Source of the DNA: Inonotus obliquus
Lineage: Eukaryota; Basidiomycota; Agaricomycetes; Hymenochaetales; Hymenochaetaceae
Assembly: GCA_032164295.1 (NCBI GenBank)
Contig: JAJHTX010000003.1
Location: forward strand, 2,232,001 to 2,296,000
Direction of reading: 5' to 3'
Length of the DNA stretch: 64,000 nucleotides
The translations under genes were made by a program, and so were the position numbers. Shown here in pieces: positions 10,913 through 20,377 of the stretch (positions are counted from its first letter, which is position 1; each line of letters opens with the position of its first letter). The notes beneath the pieces are model-generated. The model was given only the letters and a program-made list of their open reading frames with translations. It was not told the DNA's origin and made no database searches.

Positions 10913-12135
10913 TTACGTCTGCTGTGATAAGGTACTTCGGTCTGTAGTCGGCTGCCGGAAACTCGACTTGTCCTGCAACGAGTCTGCATAAAGGTACCAA
11001 GCCGCAGTTAATAGCGCATCCTGAGAGTTTGGAAAGACGTGACAAACCATTGTTGGTTTTGTATTCTAAGATTGAATTTGGAGGTAGATCCAGCACTCGT
11101 TTTATTGTTTCTCTTCAAACCAGAAGTCAGAATAAAGCAAAATAGCGAAAATGAAGACCGACTTAATTCGCTGATTCACTCTTGAGTCATATCCGTGCTT
11201 GTTCCAAACGGTTAATATGTCCTCATGCTGCCGTACACTGATAGTACAACCACATATCTCGGGTTCGTTTCCCGTCGTCGATGAACCATTTCCATTGCCC
11301 GAACCCCCATTATCTCCATTCGTTCCACTCCTCCAGCTTGGCGCGTCGGATGCACCGCTCGGGGTAGCCCCGAATCCACCGAGGCTTGCAGGTTCGCACT
11401 CGTCGAATTGGTCGCCTATCACCGCCATTACAAGCATCTCCCACAGACGGTCGGCAATTCCTTTCTTTAGACGAATAATCCACTTTCCGCCTTGCGAGTT
11501 GAGTGGGTCTTCCCATATGGGGCTTCGTACGCCAGAGTGGAAGAGGAGATAATCGGTTGTTGGCTGCACGTCTGAAGGAGGATTAAGGTGTGTCCAAAGC
11601 ATCCAAAAGGATTCGATCTGAACAGGGAGCGAAGCGGACAGCGTGATTAATGATAACGATTAGGAGAAGACAGACGTGCGGGTGCGTACCGAAGCGAAAG
11701 ATACGATTCTCTTTATCCCTTCCTCATAGTTGATCGCCTTATTCCCTGGCGCACGTTGTTGCCTGAACCAGAACACCCATCTATCTTATGAATAAAGTAG
11801 TTAGAGATGAAGACCGAGAAGGGCGTTTAAACGCGATGTACGCACGTGTTCCGCAGTGGGTGTGGCGTTTCCCAATCCAACCCATTACTAGCAGCATTGC
11901 TGCCAGAGAGCTTTTCCTTAGTTGAGGGTTTCTCGTCACCAGAAGAGCTGGTAGAGACGGAGGTTGAGAAATGGCGCGAAGGAGGCACGCGAGGGCGGGC
12001 GGATGCAGTCTGAGAGGTCGTGTTCGTGGACATGTTGCCGTTGCCAGTGGAGGAGGCGGAAGCGGAAGAATTGTTGTCTTTATTTGAGTTGGAAAGGAAA
12101 CGTGATTGGGAGTGATTAGAGAAATACCCGGTCAT
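10913..12135 (-). CDS. eIF4E family cap-binding protein, class II (4EHP/eIF4E2-like)
   Basis: mRNA 5'-cap binding protein. The exons join LDWETPHPLRNT to WVFWFRQQRAPGNKAINYEE, then VSFASIESFWMLWTHL, then GGKWIIRLKKGIADRLWEML, ICGCTISVRQHEDILTVWNK, and RVLDLPPNSILEYKTNN. The last intron (donor GTTTGT, ending ATGCAG) leads to DSLQDKSSFRQPTTDRS and a stop at 10913-10915, matching the usual eIF4E tail. Tyr/Phe use in HPLRN..FWFRQQ, the KGIADRLWE block and VRQHEDILTVWNK resemble 4EHP rather than canonical eIF4E, so a translational repressor role is possible (inference). A Gly/Ser/Asn-rich insert of about 45 residues sits before EICG. The start could be 12135 (MTGYFSNHSQ) or 12033 (MSTNTTSQTA). It is divergent from the TMEM14 gene across about 300 bp, with no clear TATA box between them. 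Confidence 0.88.
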
Positions 12136-12440
12136 GGGACAGATTATAAGGATAATAGAAGAAATAGGGTATGCTTTAGAAAGATAATTCGTCTCGATGG
12201 TGAATCTGTGTTCGTTCTGGCGTGCTCGTCGTGGGTCTTCGCTTAGGAGGTCAACCGTACAACTGTGCAGCAATGAAAGGGAAGGAAATGGTACAAGTGC
12301 GAGAATCGCCTTCCTCCTTCCTGGCCTGCCGCCTCAATGCCGTCGGTAATTACCGTTCACTCCCACACCAACCTCGATCAAGTCGCTTACAGATTCACAT
12401 CTCTCATACATACCACGACGACACATAACAGCCAGGAGAA

Positions 12441-12996
12441 ATGGTAAGTAGAGTTTGGGGGCTTGCAGAGCGCGTCATTGCGTTCAGCGACGCCCATAGG
12501 CATCTGTTGTGCTGACACGTTCCAAGAGCGCCTATCCTGCCTACATTGTGGGTACTTTGTGCATAGTTGGAGGGATTACTGGCTTTGCAAGGTGGGTTTT
12601 CCTTCGACACTAGAACCTGTTGACACGCGCTGAAATCGATAAGAACCCGGTCCATTCCTTCGATAGTTGCTGGGGTTAGGTGGGTCAAGTTAGCCTCCAG
12701 CAGCACTGAGTGCTTGTTCCGATGCACCTCGACAGTGTCGGGCTTTTGTATCTATACAGTGCCGAAACTATCCGCAAGGGCACACCAAATGGCTTGAACA
12801 TTGCACTGCGTGAGCTTGGCACTTCGTATTGCCCTTATGATTTCAATACTTATCGACCTGCTCAGTTGCCTCGGCTATCCTATTCCTGTCCTCTGCACCT
12901 CGCGCCGCGAAAGGACCTGTTCCAGCAACTCTGACCGTGACATCTGCACTTGCTGGAGCGTACTACGGAAAGAGCGTATATAACTTGCGATCTTGA
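12441..12996 (+). CDS. TMEM14-family small membrane protein
   Basis: About 100-residue polytopic protein of the TMEM14 (UPF0136) family. Animal TMEM14C is a mitochondrial inner-membrane protein needed for porphyrin and heme synthesis. The start codon is a three-base exon: ATG followed at once by donor GTAAGT. Exon 2 then gives ASVVLTRSKSAYPAYIVGTL and CIVGGITGFA, followed by RTRSIPSIVAGV, SVGLLYLYSAETIRKGTPNG, and the last exon SAILFLSSAPRAAKGPVPAT with SALAGAYYGKSVYNLRS. The Gly-rich membrane helices and the GGITGFARTRSIPS block are diagnostic. Four introns in so small a gene are notable. Its neighbours belong to the 2OG-like island but are unrelated. Confidence 0.87.
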
Positions 12997-13537
12997 AGAA
13001 TTAGCAAGGTATTTCTAAACCCTGCCAGATTGATGAACTAGGCTCAGTGGGTTTATAGTAGGTCATAATAGCGCTTACTGCTACTTATTATACAGTTGGC
13101 TTTTGGTGTCCCGAACATTCGCGTCTTTCATCAACTGCCACTGTCGATGAGTACTGGGTTTTCTGGTGTATCCGGTTTCTCCGTCAGACATACTTCAAGT
13201 GTTGAGTTTTATTCACCTTCCGTTTTCGGTGCAATCGACTCTCTTCTGCTCTGCTCCTCTCATGTGCACTGGGTGTCATAATATGACTGTGCCACGATTC
13301 ATCTCTTAGTCACCCGCTATTGAGGCTTTGAGATAATTTCGCCTTGCCATCGATGTGCTCCCTGCTTCCCTCCAGTATACACGAGCATCAAAGGAAGTAA
13401 AAAATGTGGCTGTCTCGAAGCTCCAACGTCAGTGCGGATCAGTGGCTTCAACTGCCGTATAAAGCAGCGGCCGCTACCGCCTAATACTCTACTTTCTTCC
13501 ACTATCCTTCACCCTAACTCTCATCCGATACTTGAAT
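12997..13537. other. Intergenic region upstream of copy B
   Basis: No gene recognised. A TATAAA at 13458-13463, about 75 bp before the ATG of copy B, is its likely core promoter. The rest of the promoter does not resemble the block shared by copies A, C and D. Confidence 0.45.
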
Positions 13538-14760
13538 ATGGTTCGTAACTCGAATACGCAAATGACCGCGAAATTCGCCAAGGACCCCCGTGCGGTAAGG
13601 ACATCCGCCAGTGCACAAGCTTCCTCTTGCTGATTCGTACTACGCAGGTTAGCGACCTAGGTCTATTGAGAAATGTATCGTTAGTTTCGGTAAAGAAACT
13701 TGCTCTCATCCCCGAAATTTTCTTCGGCGAAGACAATACGCCTCTTAGGCAGATGAAAGAAAGAGACCTTGAACTTGCATGCGCTCTTGATCGCACGAAA
13801 ACCGGGAAGGTTTCGAGTCCTAACTATCCGGCGGAGCAAGTCCAAATTGGAGAAAATCAGAAACAATCTCAAAACTGGCATGATGAGGTGACGTCTACGG
13901 TTGTACTCCTCATGTCCGAGCACGGGATATCTGGTAGTTTTCAGCTGTCGCTGAAAGGGTTTGCCATGCGCGGGAAGTATACTAGGTCAGTCACTAATGT
14001 AAACATAAAGGCCACGAACTGACGCATGATCACTCGTTCAGTGAATCTATCGAATTCTTGTAAGTGGCTTCTATCTCGTGTCAGATTACTGGCTTACTCA
14101 ACCTACGCCAGTGTTGAAAGCAGGTCGGGACCTTTTGCAAGAATGCTGGTCGATGTTACTCGGTCCTGTAAGGGTGGGGAATTCATCATGTCCTACGGGA
14201 CTGATTCGAAATTATATGACGCCGAATCCATGTCCAGTCCCAGTCGCGGCCAGAGACTCTACTGCATATGCTGGCCTCCCGATTCGACCATCTCGATGAG
14301 ACCGATTACTTCAGGGTTTCGCGAATTTCTCGTCTATGACGTGCTGATAGACCCAGATATGCCAACTCCTTTCGTCTTGAAACCTCTTTCTAAAGCATTG
14401 ACCTCACTCGAACAACAAGTGCAAAAGCTCGTTCAGGACTCGACATTTATCAATCTCGAGTCGAAAACTTGTTACATGCCTCTGTTGAGGATACTCGCCA
14501 ATACGTACAGGTTTTCACACACGGAGACGCCCCCTGAAAGCCTTCGATTGTATATTCTCATCGTCAAATGCTTTAGCACACGTGCAGTGCATGCGATGAA
14601 ACATTATAGGTCTGGTTATGGATCCTTGCTGCCAAAACTACGCCAAGAGGGTGAGGAGATTATACGGAGCTTTGGGGGAGAAACAGCTATGCAATGTATC
14701 GTTGGACATCAATATGCCACCACAACCATCAGGCTCGTGAAGAGCTTGCCGCCCCTCTAG
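13538..14760 (+). CDS. Degenerate 2OG-oxygenase-fold protein, copy B (divergent, intact)
   Basis: The only family member here with a full-length open model. Exon 1 MVRNSNTQMTAKFAKDPR splices (intron about 13595-13648) to VSDLGLLRNVSLVSVKKLAL. Later parts: SGSFQLSLKGFAMRGKYTR, a short exon SESIEFL, MLVDVTRSCKGGEFIMSYGT, then STISMRPITSGFREFLVYDV. The CKGGEF and RPITSGFR...LVYDV blocks match the beta-helix fold of prolyl-4-hydroxylase-like 2OG oxygenases. The HxD region reads TRSES and the distal His is Ile, so no iron site is visible; the Arg that would bind 2-oxoglutarate is kept. A C-terminal helical region of about 140 residues contains IIRSFGGETAM, which aligns with copy A (VIGCLGGTKSL) and copy D (VMQCFGGERSL). 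Function unknown; a binding role is an inference. Confidence 0.7.
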
Positions 14761-15588
14761 AACATAGCTTCAGTAATCATCTTCAGTAGACTACGTGTAT
14801 ATTATACCTTACCTTGATAATGTACTGGCTCGGAATTGCATCAACGATGACTTTGTGGCCCAATGCAGGACCCCGCGTAGTATTATGTAAATATAAACCA
14901 CACACTGAGAACGGTCCGTGCAAGTCAACTTCCGACGTCCACTGGAATCACTTCAGCTCCAAAAGCTTTGGCTGATGTTTACTTATGCGAGACTGAGGTA
15001 TACAAGTCTCGGAGGAGTCCATGATTCAATCCTGGGGAAAGAGACCACATCAGATATTGTGTGACCTTTCCATTTGTGGCAGTCCCTCGCTATATATGTT
15101 TCTTTGGCCACGAGGCCACGAATGGATCCAAGAAACGATTATTGTAAGCGACTGTAGAGTCCGTTGCACCTTTTTCTACAACGGGAGCAGAGATACCCGT
15201 TACATGCCACAAAATCACAAAATTGAACATAGGCAATCAAAGTTGTATTTATATGGTAGATTGATTATGCAATCGGCCTGACAATTACGAATCTGCAACT
15301 GACCCTGAGTTACACGTTACAATTACAACACGACGCGTTACACGTTACCGTTGTCACTTCTGATTGTTTCTACTTCAATCCCAGGCCTTCAATGATCTCA
15401 CGCATTACATTTTCTTGCCCGACATCTCATCAATGATGGCATCTCTTATTGTGGCTTCTTTGTGGCTGGTGTTTGTCAGGCGGCTGGCCGGCCATGGGAT
15501 AAGTTCTGAAGTTTCTGGGACCCAGGGCTGATTTCTCCCTCCGTCATGCCTCACACTTAAGCACATTTGATACTGCAATATCGAAAAT
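14761..15588. other. Intergenic region with duplicated blocks, ending in the copy C promoter
   Basis: Contains the first copy of a 140-150 bp repeat (see 14933-15071) and, from about 15440, the promoter block shared with copies A and D. In copy C the TATA position reads GGGATAAG (15496-15503) instead of GGTATAAA, so the box is decayed. No other gene is recognised. Confidence 0.6.
14933..15071 (+). repeat. Dispersed duplicate block, copy 1 (pair with 16525-16675)
   Basis: Shares CGACGTCCACTGGAA, CTTCAG, TCCAAAAGCTTTG, TATGCGAGACTGAG, GTCTC, GGAGGAGTC, GGGAAAGA and CCACA in the same order with the block at 16525. It lies between copies B and C, as its partner lies between C and D, so it marks segmental duplication of gene plus flanks. 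Confidence 0.75.
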
Positions 15589-16417
15589 ATGTCTACGCAA
15601 GTCAACAAGGATAAAAGCAATGACTCGGACACTTTAAAGGTATACTCTAACCTCTGTAACCACGTCTCGCCAACTAACTCATGCCCTTGTAGATTGCTTC
15701 TATCGGGATTTGGCTCCCAAAACTAGCGATGGATATTCAGATCCCAAAAAGCGATGGTCCTGAAGTCGCGGTAGGTCCAAATAAACTTCCGCTCAAGAGC
15801 TCCAACGTATTCGCCGCCGGATGCACCGAGGATAATGTAATAAGCACGGATAATGCGACGTTTATGCATTGTGGACCGAAGGAAGTGCACATTCGCAATT
15901 TGGAGAGCTGGCAAAAGACATTGGATTCTGCAGCGGACATGGTGATGAGGCATCAAGGTTCTACTGGACGGTTTACGTGTCGGCTGGCTGAGCTCGGAGT
16001 ATATGGGAATGGCTCTGGGTCAGTCGTCTGCCACAAGGAATCGAAGATGTTTACTTACCTTTCCTTACATGCTGACAGCGGACAACTTGACCTCTTGTAA
16101 GTCTGCTAATAATGCATAGTAATTGCTTGCCTTGTCCTAACCCAAATGTGCCATGATCAAGTATGGTTCCATCATGTAGAGGAATACTCGCAACCATCAT
16201 CGTCATCGTCGATCCCGAGTCCGATTATTTGGGCGGCAAGATTAATGCTTATAGACTCCATTCTAAAGACTCCATAGACTCCGTATCATTCGATTTCCGG
16301 AATAGAAGCAGTATCACCCTCCTCTTCTGCTTTCCCGAGGCGACGGTGAGGATGGAGCCTGTGCGCAAGGGCTTTCGCGCTCATCTCATGTACGGTGTTT
16401 ACATGGATACGAAATAG
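15589..16417 (+). CDS. Degenerate 2OG-oxygenase-fold protein, copy C (C-terminally truncated)
   Basis: Same family as copy A. MSTQVNKDKSNDSDTLK splices to IASIGIWLPKLAMDIQIPKS, then HCGPKEVHIRNLESWQKTLD, CRLAELGVYGNGSGSVVCHK, an intron at about 16097-16161, GILATIIVIVDPESDYLGGK and TVRMEPVRKGFRAHLMYGVY, with a stop after MDTK. HxD is HKE and the distal His is Val. Translation ends right at the end of the beta-helix domain; the C-terminal helical region found in A, B and D is missing, yet the 3' flank (ATTGCACTGTAA...GTGATCACTTT) is the family 3' flank, so an internal deletion is likely. It is open with no stops. The promoter has the family block but a degraded TATA box. Confidence 0.68.
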
Positions 16418-16524
16418 GCTACTATCCCTCCCGGATGTAGGATAGCCCACGGATCGGATGTGGATATTGCACTGTAATGTGAGAGATTGTTGTGATCACT
16501 TTGGATAAAGTGGATTTCTCTTGT

Positions 16525-16675
16525 CGACGTCCACTGGAACTACTTCAGTTCCAAAAGCTTTGACTGGTGTCTATGCGAGACTGAGCGCTCAGCTGCATCC
16601 GAGTCTCCGAGGAGTCAATTAGTCTATCCTAGGGAAAGAATGGGGCCACAGCCTGATGTTGTGCGGTTTTTCCCT
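16525..16675 (+). repeat. Dispersed duplicate block, copy 2
   Basis: Partner of the block at 14933-15071, with the same ordered islands of identity and an insertion near GAGCGCTCAGCTGCATCC. Located between copies C and D. Confidence 0.75.
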
Positions 16676-16769
16676 CCCTGTCGTGAGAACGCTGTGACAT
16701 TCTTTGGCCGCCATGCCATGAATTCAGTCAAAAAGTCGAGGTCAAAATGTAGTGGTTGGTTAAAGTTGG

Positions 16770-16896
16770 CATCTAAGATTATGGTTTCTTTGTGGCTGGC
16801 GGTTTTCAGGTGGCCGACCGTGGTATAAAATCTGAAGTTTGGGCTCATTCTTCAAACCTCCCTCATATACTTGTTTGACTCTGCTGTATCGAAATA
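16770..16896 (+). promoter_or_regulatory. Promoter block of copy D
   Basis: Contains GGTTTCTTTGTGGCTGGCGG, TTTTCAGGTGGCCGACCG, a TATA box TATAAAA at 16824-16830, TCTGAAGTTT and CTGCTGTATCGAAATAATG. Very close to the promoter of copy A, even though copy D itself is broken. Confidence 0.7.
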
Positions 16897-18000
16897 ATGT
16901 CTACGCAAATTAACATGGATGATTGCAGTTTCAAAACAATCCTACAGGTACACATACTCTTGCTTCTGTAACCACGCCTCTCTAACTCATGTCTGCAGAT
17001 CGCGACTATCGGGTTCTATGAACCTGAAAATCCATTAGACGTGCAGATCCAGAGAGATGATGGTCCTGACATCTTCGCGGGCAGAACGCAGCCCAGGGGC
17101 CCCTTAATGTTCAATTCAGTTGTCGACGGATGTGCCGATTTGAAAAAAATATGAGCACGGATTGTAGAACGTTTCTCCATTGCTTGCCGGAGGAAGTGCA
17201 CATTCGAAATCTAGAGAGAGTTGGCAAAAGACATTGAACACGATCATGAAAAACCAAGGCCTTGCTGGTCACTTTACGTGCGAGCTGGCTGAGCTTGCAG
17301 TATTTGGGGAAGGTTATGAGTCAGTTGTCAAACACATGGAGTCAAAATCATTTGCTTGCCTTTCCTTGCGTACTGACGGCAAAAACTTTCTCGGCCCCTC
17401 GTAAATCAGCCAACAATGCATAGTAATTGCTTATCCCGTCCTAATCCAAATCAAGAGCGGTTTCACCAGCGGACAAAAAAGCGGAACTGAAAGTCGCAAC
17501 GGTAATCGTCATCGCCAAACCTGACGACAAATATTCGGGCGGCTGAATTCGTGTCAAAAGCACCCACCATGACAAACACCGGGAATACGATTTCCGGACT
17601 AATAGCGAGAAGGGTCTGATCTCCGTCCTCTTGTGCTCTAACGGCCCGGGGACGGGGGTCGAGACGGAGCCTGTGCAGAAAGGACATCGTCTTCATCTCA
17701 TTTACAATGTTTACGCTGTGGATTCTCGAATTCTATCGTCACATCATCGAAGGCATCTGCGACCAGGCCAAAACACTCACCACGACCATACCATTCCCCG
17801 AATCGAACAAACTCGGAGCGACCTAACAACGTGAATTGTCTGAACTTTGCAAAATAGCCCGGTCAGTCATGCAGTGCTTTGGCGGAGAGAGGTCTTTACA
17901 CCATATTATCGTACCGCCCTACTCGAGATCAGCAAGGCAGTTCGTGCTGGTATTGGAGAATCTGGAAGATAAGGCGAGAAAGTATGGCTTGTTGATTTGA
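16897..18000 (+). pseudogene. Degenerate 2OG-oxygenase-fold protein, copy D (multiple lesions)
   Basis: Closest to copy A: MSTQINMDDCSFKTILQ then IATIGFYEPENPLDVQIQRD. The frame is then lost at about 17138-17150, where an A-run precedes an in-frame TGA. A two-base expansion in CTAGAGAGAGTTGG (17208-17222) shifts it again relative to copies A and C, and a TGA replaces the codon after GG in the YSGG block (17541-17547). Downstream fragments still match: CELAELAVFGEGYESVV, KHMESKSFACLSL, TGVETEPVQKGHRLHLIYNV and a C-terminal VMQCFGGERSL. Several independent lesions make a pseudogene the best call. It shows the ancestral Lys codon where copy A has its stop. Confidence 0.82.
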
Positions 18001-18228
18001 TTTGGATTATTGCACTGTAACGTTAGAGATTTGTGGTGGTGGTGATCACTTTGATTTAGCTGGCAATTTGACCGTGGGACCGCACCTTTTTCGCACAGCT
18101 TGAAACCTTCCCTCTAGAAATGCGTCCGAGATGTGGATAGCAAGTTGCTCCCTGCTCCCCTCGTCTTCGCATACCCCTCCCCCCTGATTCCACCACAGCA
18201 GCATACGCTCTGCCTTGTCTTTCTCGAC

Positions 18229-19978
18229 ATGCAGCCAACAAGATTCAGGCCAGGCGTGTACATACCAATGGAATTCCCTTCTAACATTGGCCATGGCAAC
18301 GGACGTCTAGCAAGTGGAAACTTTCGCAAGAAGCACGAAGGATGGAGTATTTTCGAGAGCAGAAAGAGCTGGCTGGCCGGCTTGGGTTTCACTTCAGATA
18401 GAGAGGATCTCACTAGCACGGAAAAGACCTCGTCGCTGTGGCAGAAGTTCCAGCCTTTCGAGGCACCACGACGACGTACTCTCACTTCATCAAATGATTC
18501 ACCCTCCATGCTCAAGTTCTGCATGATGTGTGCACTGTGGTACTCCGCGTCCGCACTGTCGTCCAACACCGGCAAAGCTATTCTTAATCAATTTAGGTAC
18601 CCAGTGACCTTGACGTTCGTGCAATTCGGCTTTGTGGCGGGGTACTGTCTGTTGTTCATGAGCCCTGTTATTCATTTCACGCGCTTGCGGAAGCCGACGC
18701 GGGCCATATTCAACAATACGCTTCCCATGGGTGTGTTTCAGGTTGGCGGACACATGTTCTCCAGTATGGCTATTTCCCGCATACCTGTCAGCACAGTACA
18801 CACAATCAAGGTGCGCAGTAACACTATTAGATAAGATTTTTAGTTCCTTGACTTTGTTTTTAAAGGCTCTATCCCCATTATTTACCGTAATTGCTTATGC
18901 GCTGCTATTCGGTGTGAAGTACTCGCCGAAAACCTACGTCTCGCTCCTGCCACTGACGCTCGGCGTTATGCTGGCCTGTTCCTTTGATGTATCCGCATCA
19001 AACGCACTTGGGCTGTTCTGCGCCTTCGCGTCCGCGATTGTGTTCGTATCGTCAAACATATTCTTCAAGAAGGTCATGCCGTCTTCCTCGTCAGCAGCTC
19101 CACTTGGAACGTCTCACAAACTGGATAAACTGAACCTATTGTTCTACTCTTCCGGCATGGCGTTCCTGCTCATGATTCCAATGTGGTTATACTACGACCT
19201 CCCTGTATTCCTATCACCCTCAACCCACGTTTCGCATCCCTCCCACGGACACGCCTCCCCGCATAGTGTCGTTTATTACTTCCTCGTCAACGGGACGGTG
19301 CACTTTGGTCAAAATATCATTGCGTTCATCATTCTCTCATCCACGTCGCCAGTCACGTATTCCATCGCATCACTATTCAAACGTGTTGCCGTCATTTGCA
19401 TCGCCATCTTATGGTTCAATCAGACTGTGCATCCGGTACAAGGTTTCGGTATATTAACGACCTTCGTTGGACTCTGGATGTACAACAACGCGAAATCGGA
19501 TGTCGAAAAAGGAGAGAATAAGATGCGACGCGTGGAGGCCGCTCGGGAATTGCTTCTTCCGAGTACCAGAGCGGAACATCGCATGATGCATTCGAACAAC
19601 TCGCCCGCACTATCTGAAAACGAAGGGGAACCCATTTCAATAACTTCTGCTGTCGAGCGTGTAGCATATGCGGTCCCATCGATAGCCCCGGATTTGGCTC
19701 ACCAGGCACCGCCCTTACCACCTCCACCTCGTTCTCAGCCGCACTTACACCACAACCCGAACCTTAGCATCAAGATAGCACCAACTACCCATCAAGTCAA
19801 AGTCGCAGACTCTCCCGTGGACTCTTATCCTTCCCCTCCGCCATCTGATGATTCTCCTCCGCCTACTGCGGTGTCGCCTCCGGCTGCTCCGGAGGGGAAG
19901 TCTCGCCGCCGGGGGACGATTTCTTCTCGGGTTCAAGGCGTAGTTGGTGTAGTTCCGCCTTCTATGACGATCCATTGA
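18229..19978 (+). CDS. SLY41: SLY41-like triose-phosphate-translocator family transporter
   Basis: Membrane protein of the drug/metabolite transporter superfamily, triose-phosphate-translocator family. Yeast Sly41 is an ER/Golgi protein that, in extra dose, bypasses loss of the Ypt1 GTPase. Two exons (18229-18810, 18866-19978) give 564 residues. A cytosolic N-terminal region of about 95 residues is followed by MMCALWYSASALSSNTGKAI, YPVTLTFVQFGFVAGYCLLF, LPMGVFQVGGHMFSSMAISR and the signature PVSTVHTIKALSPLFTVIAY across the intron, then GVMLACSFDVSASNALGLFC and LFKRVAVICIAILWFNQTVH. The tail of about 150 residues is Pro/Ser rich. The ATG at 18229 was chosen over 18133, since the upstream extension (KLLPAPLVFAYPSPL) does not look like family sequence. 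Confidence 0.88.
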
Positions 19979-20377
19979 TATGCAGTGATGAACAGACTTA
20001 CCTCGTATTTATATCCAAGAACGGAGGAACGGACCAGAAAATAAACACGACTTCGACTTCTTGCACATAATTTCATTGAATCTTGTTTATTCATATATCA
20101 TGCACATTATTCCTTAGCAGACAATGTGTTCTTGTCATTATCGCCACCTATCTCATTCCTTTCTTCCTGTTTACCTTAGCATAGGAAGACGTAGTACACC
20201 TAGATGTTAGTAGACACTAGAATATTGCATTGATACCAATGGTCCACCAAGAGTGGGCGACTTGAGGTATGCATTTTCGTGGGAACCATTCCGATTGTCC
20301 TAATCCATCCATCCACCTTACTTTCACTCATTCTTAGCACTCACTGACGAAAATCACTATCATCGAATGCACTAGTT
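19979..20377. other. Intergenic region between SLY41 and the KEN-box protein gene
   Basis: AT-rich 3' flank of SLY41 followed by a pyrimidine-rich leader (CATCCATCCACCTTACTTTC near 20305) of the next gene. No feature recognised. Confidence 0.4.

Noticed and set aside
10745..11096. Eighty-residue extension of the eIF4E reading frame into the hAT relic
   Set aside because: A GTTTGT...CAG intron gives the standard eIF4E tail DSLQDKSSFR and an early stop, so the read-through frame is an intron artefact.
18133..18228. Upstream ATG extending the SLY41-like protein by 32 residues
   Set aside because: The added residues do not resemble the family, and the downstream ATG at 18229 gives a normal cytosolic N terminus.
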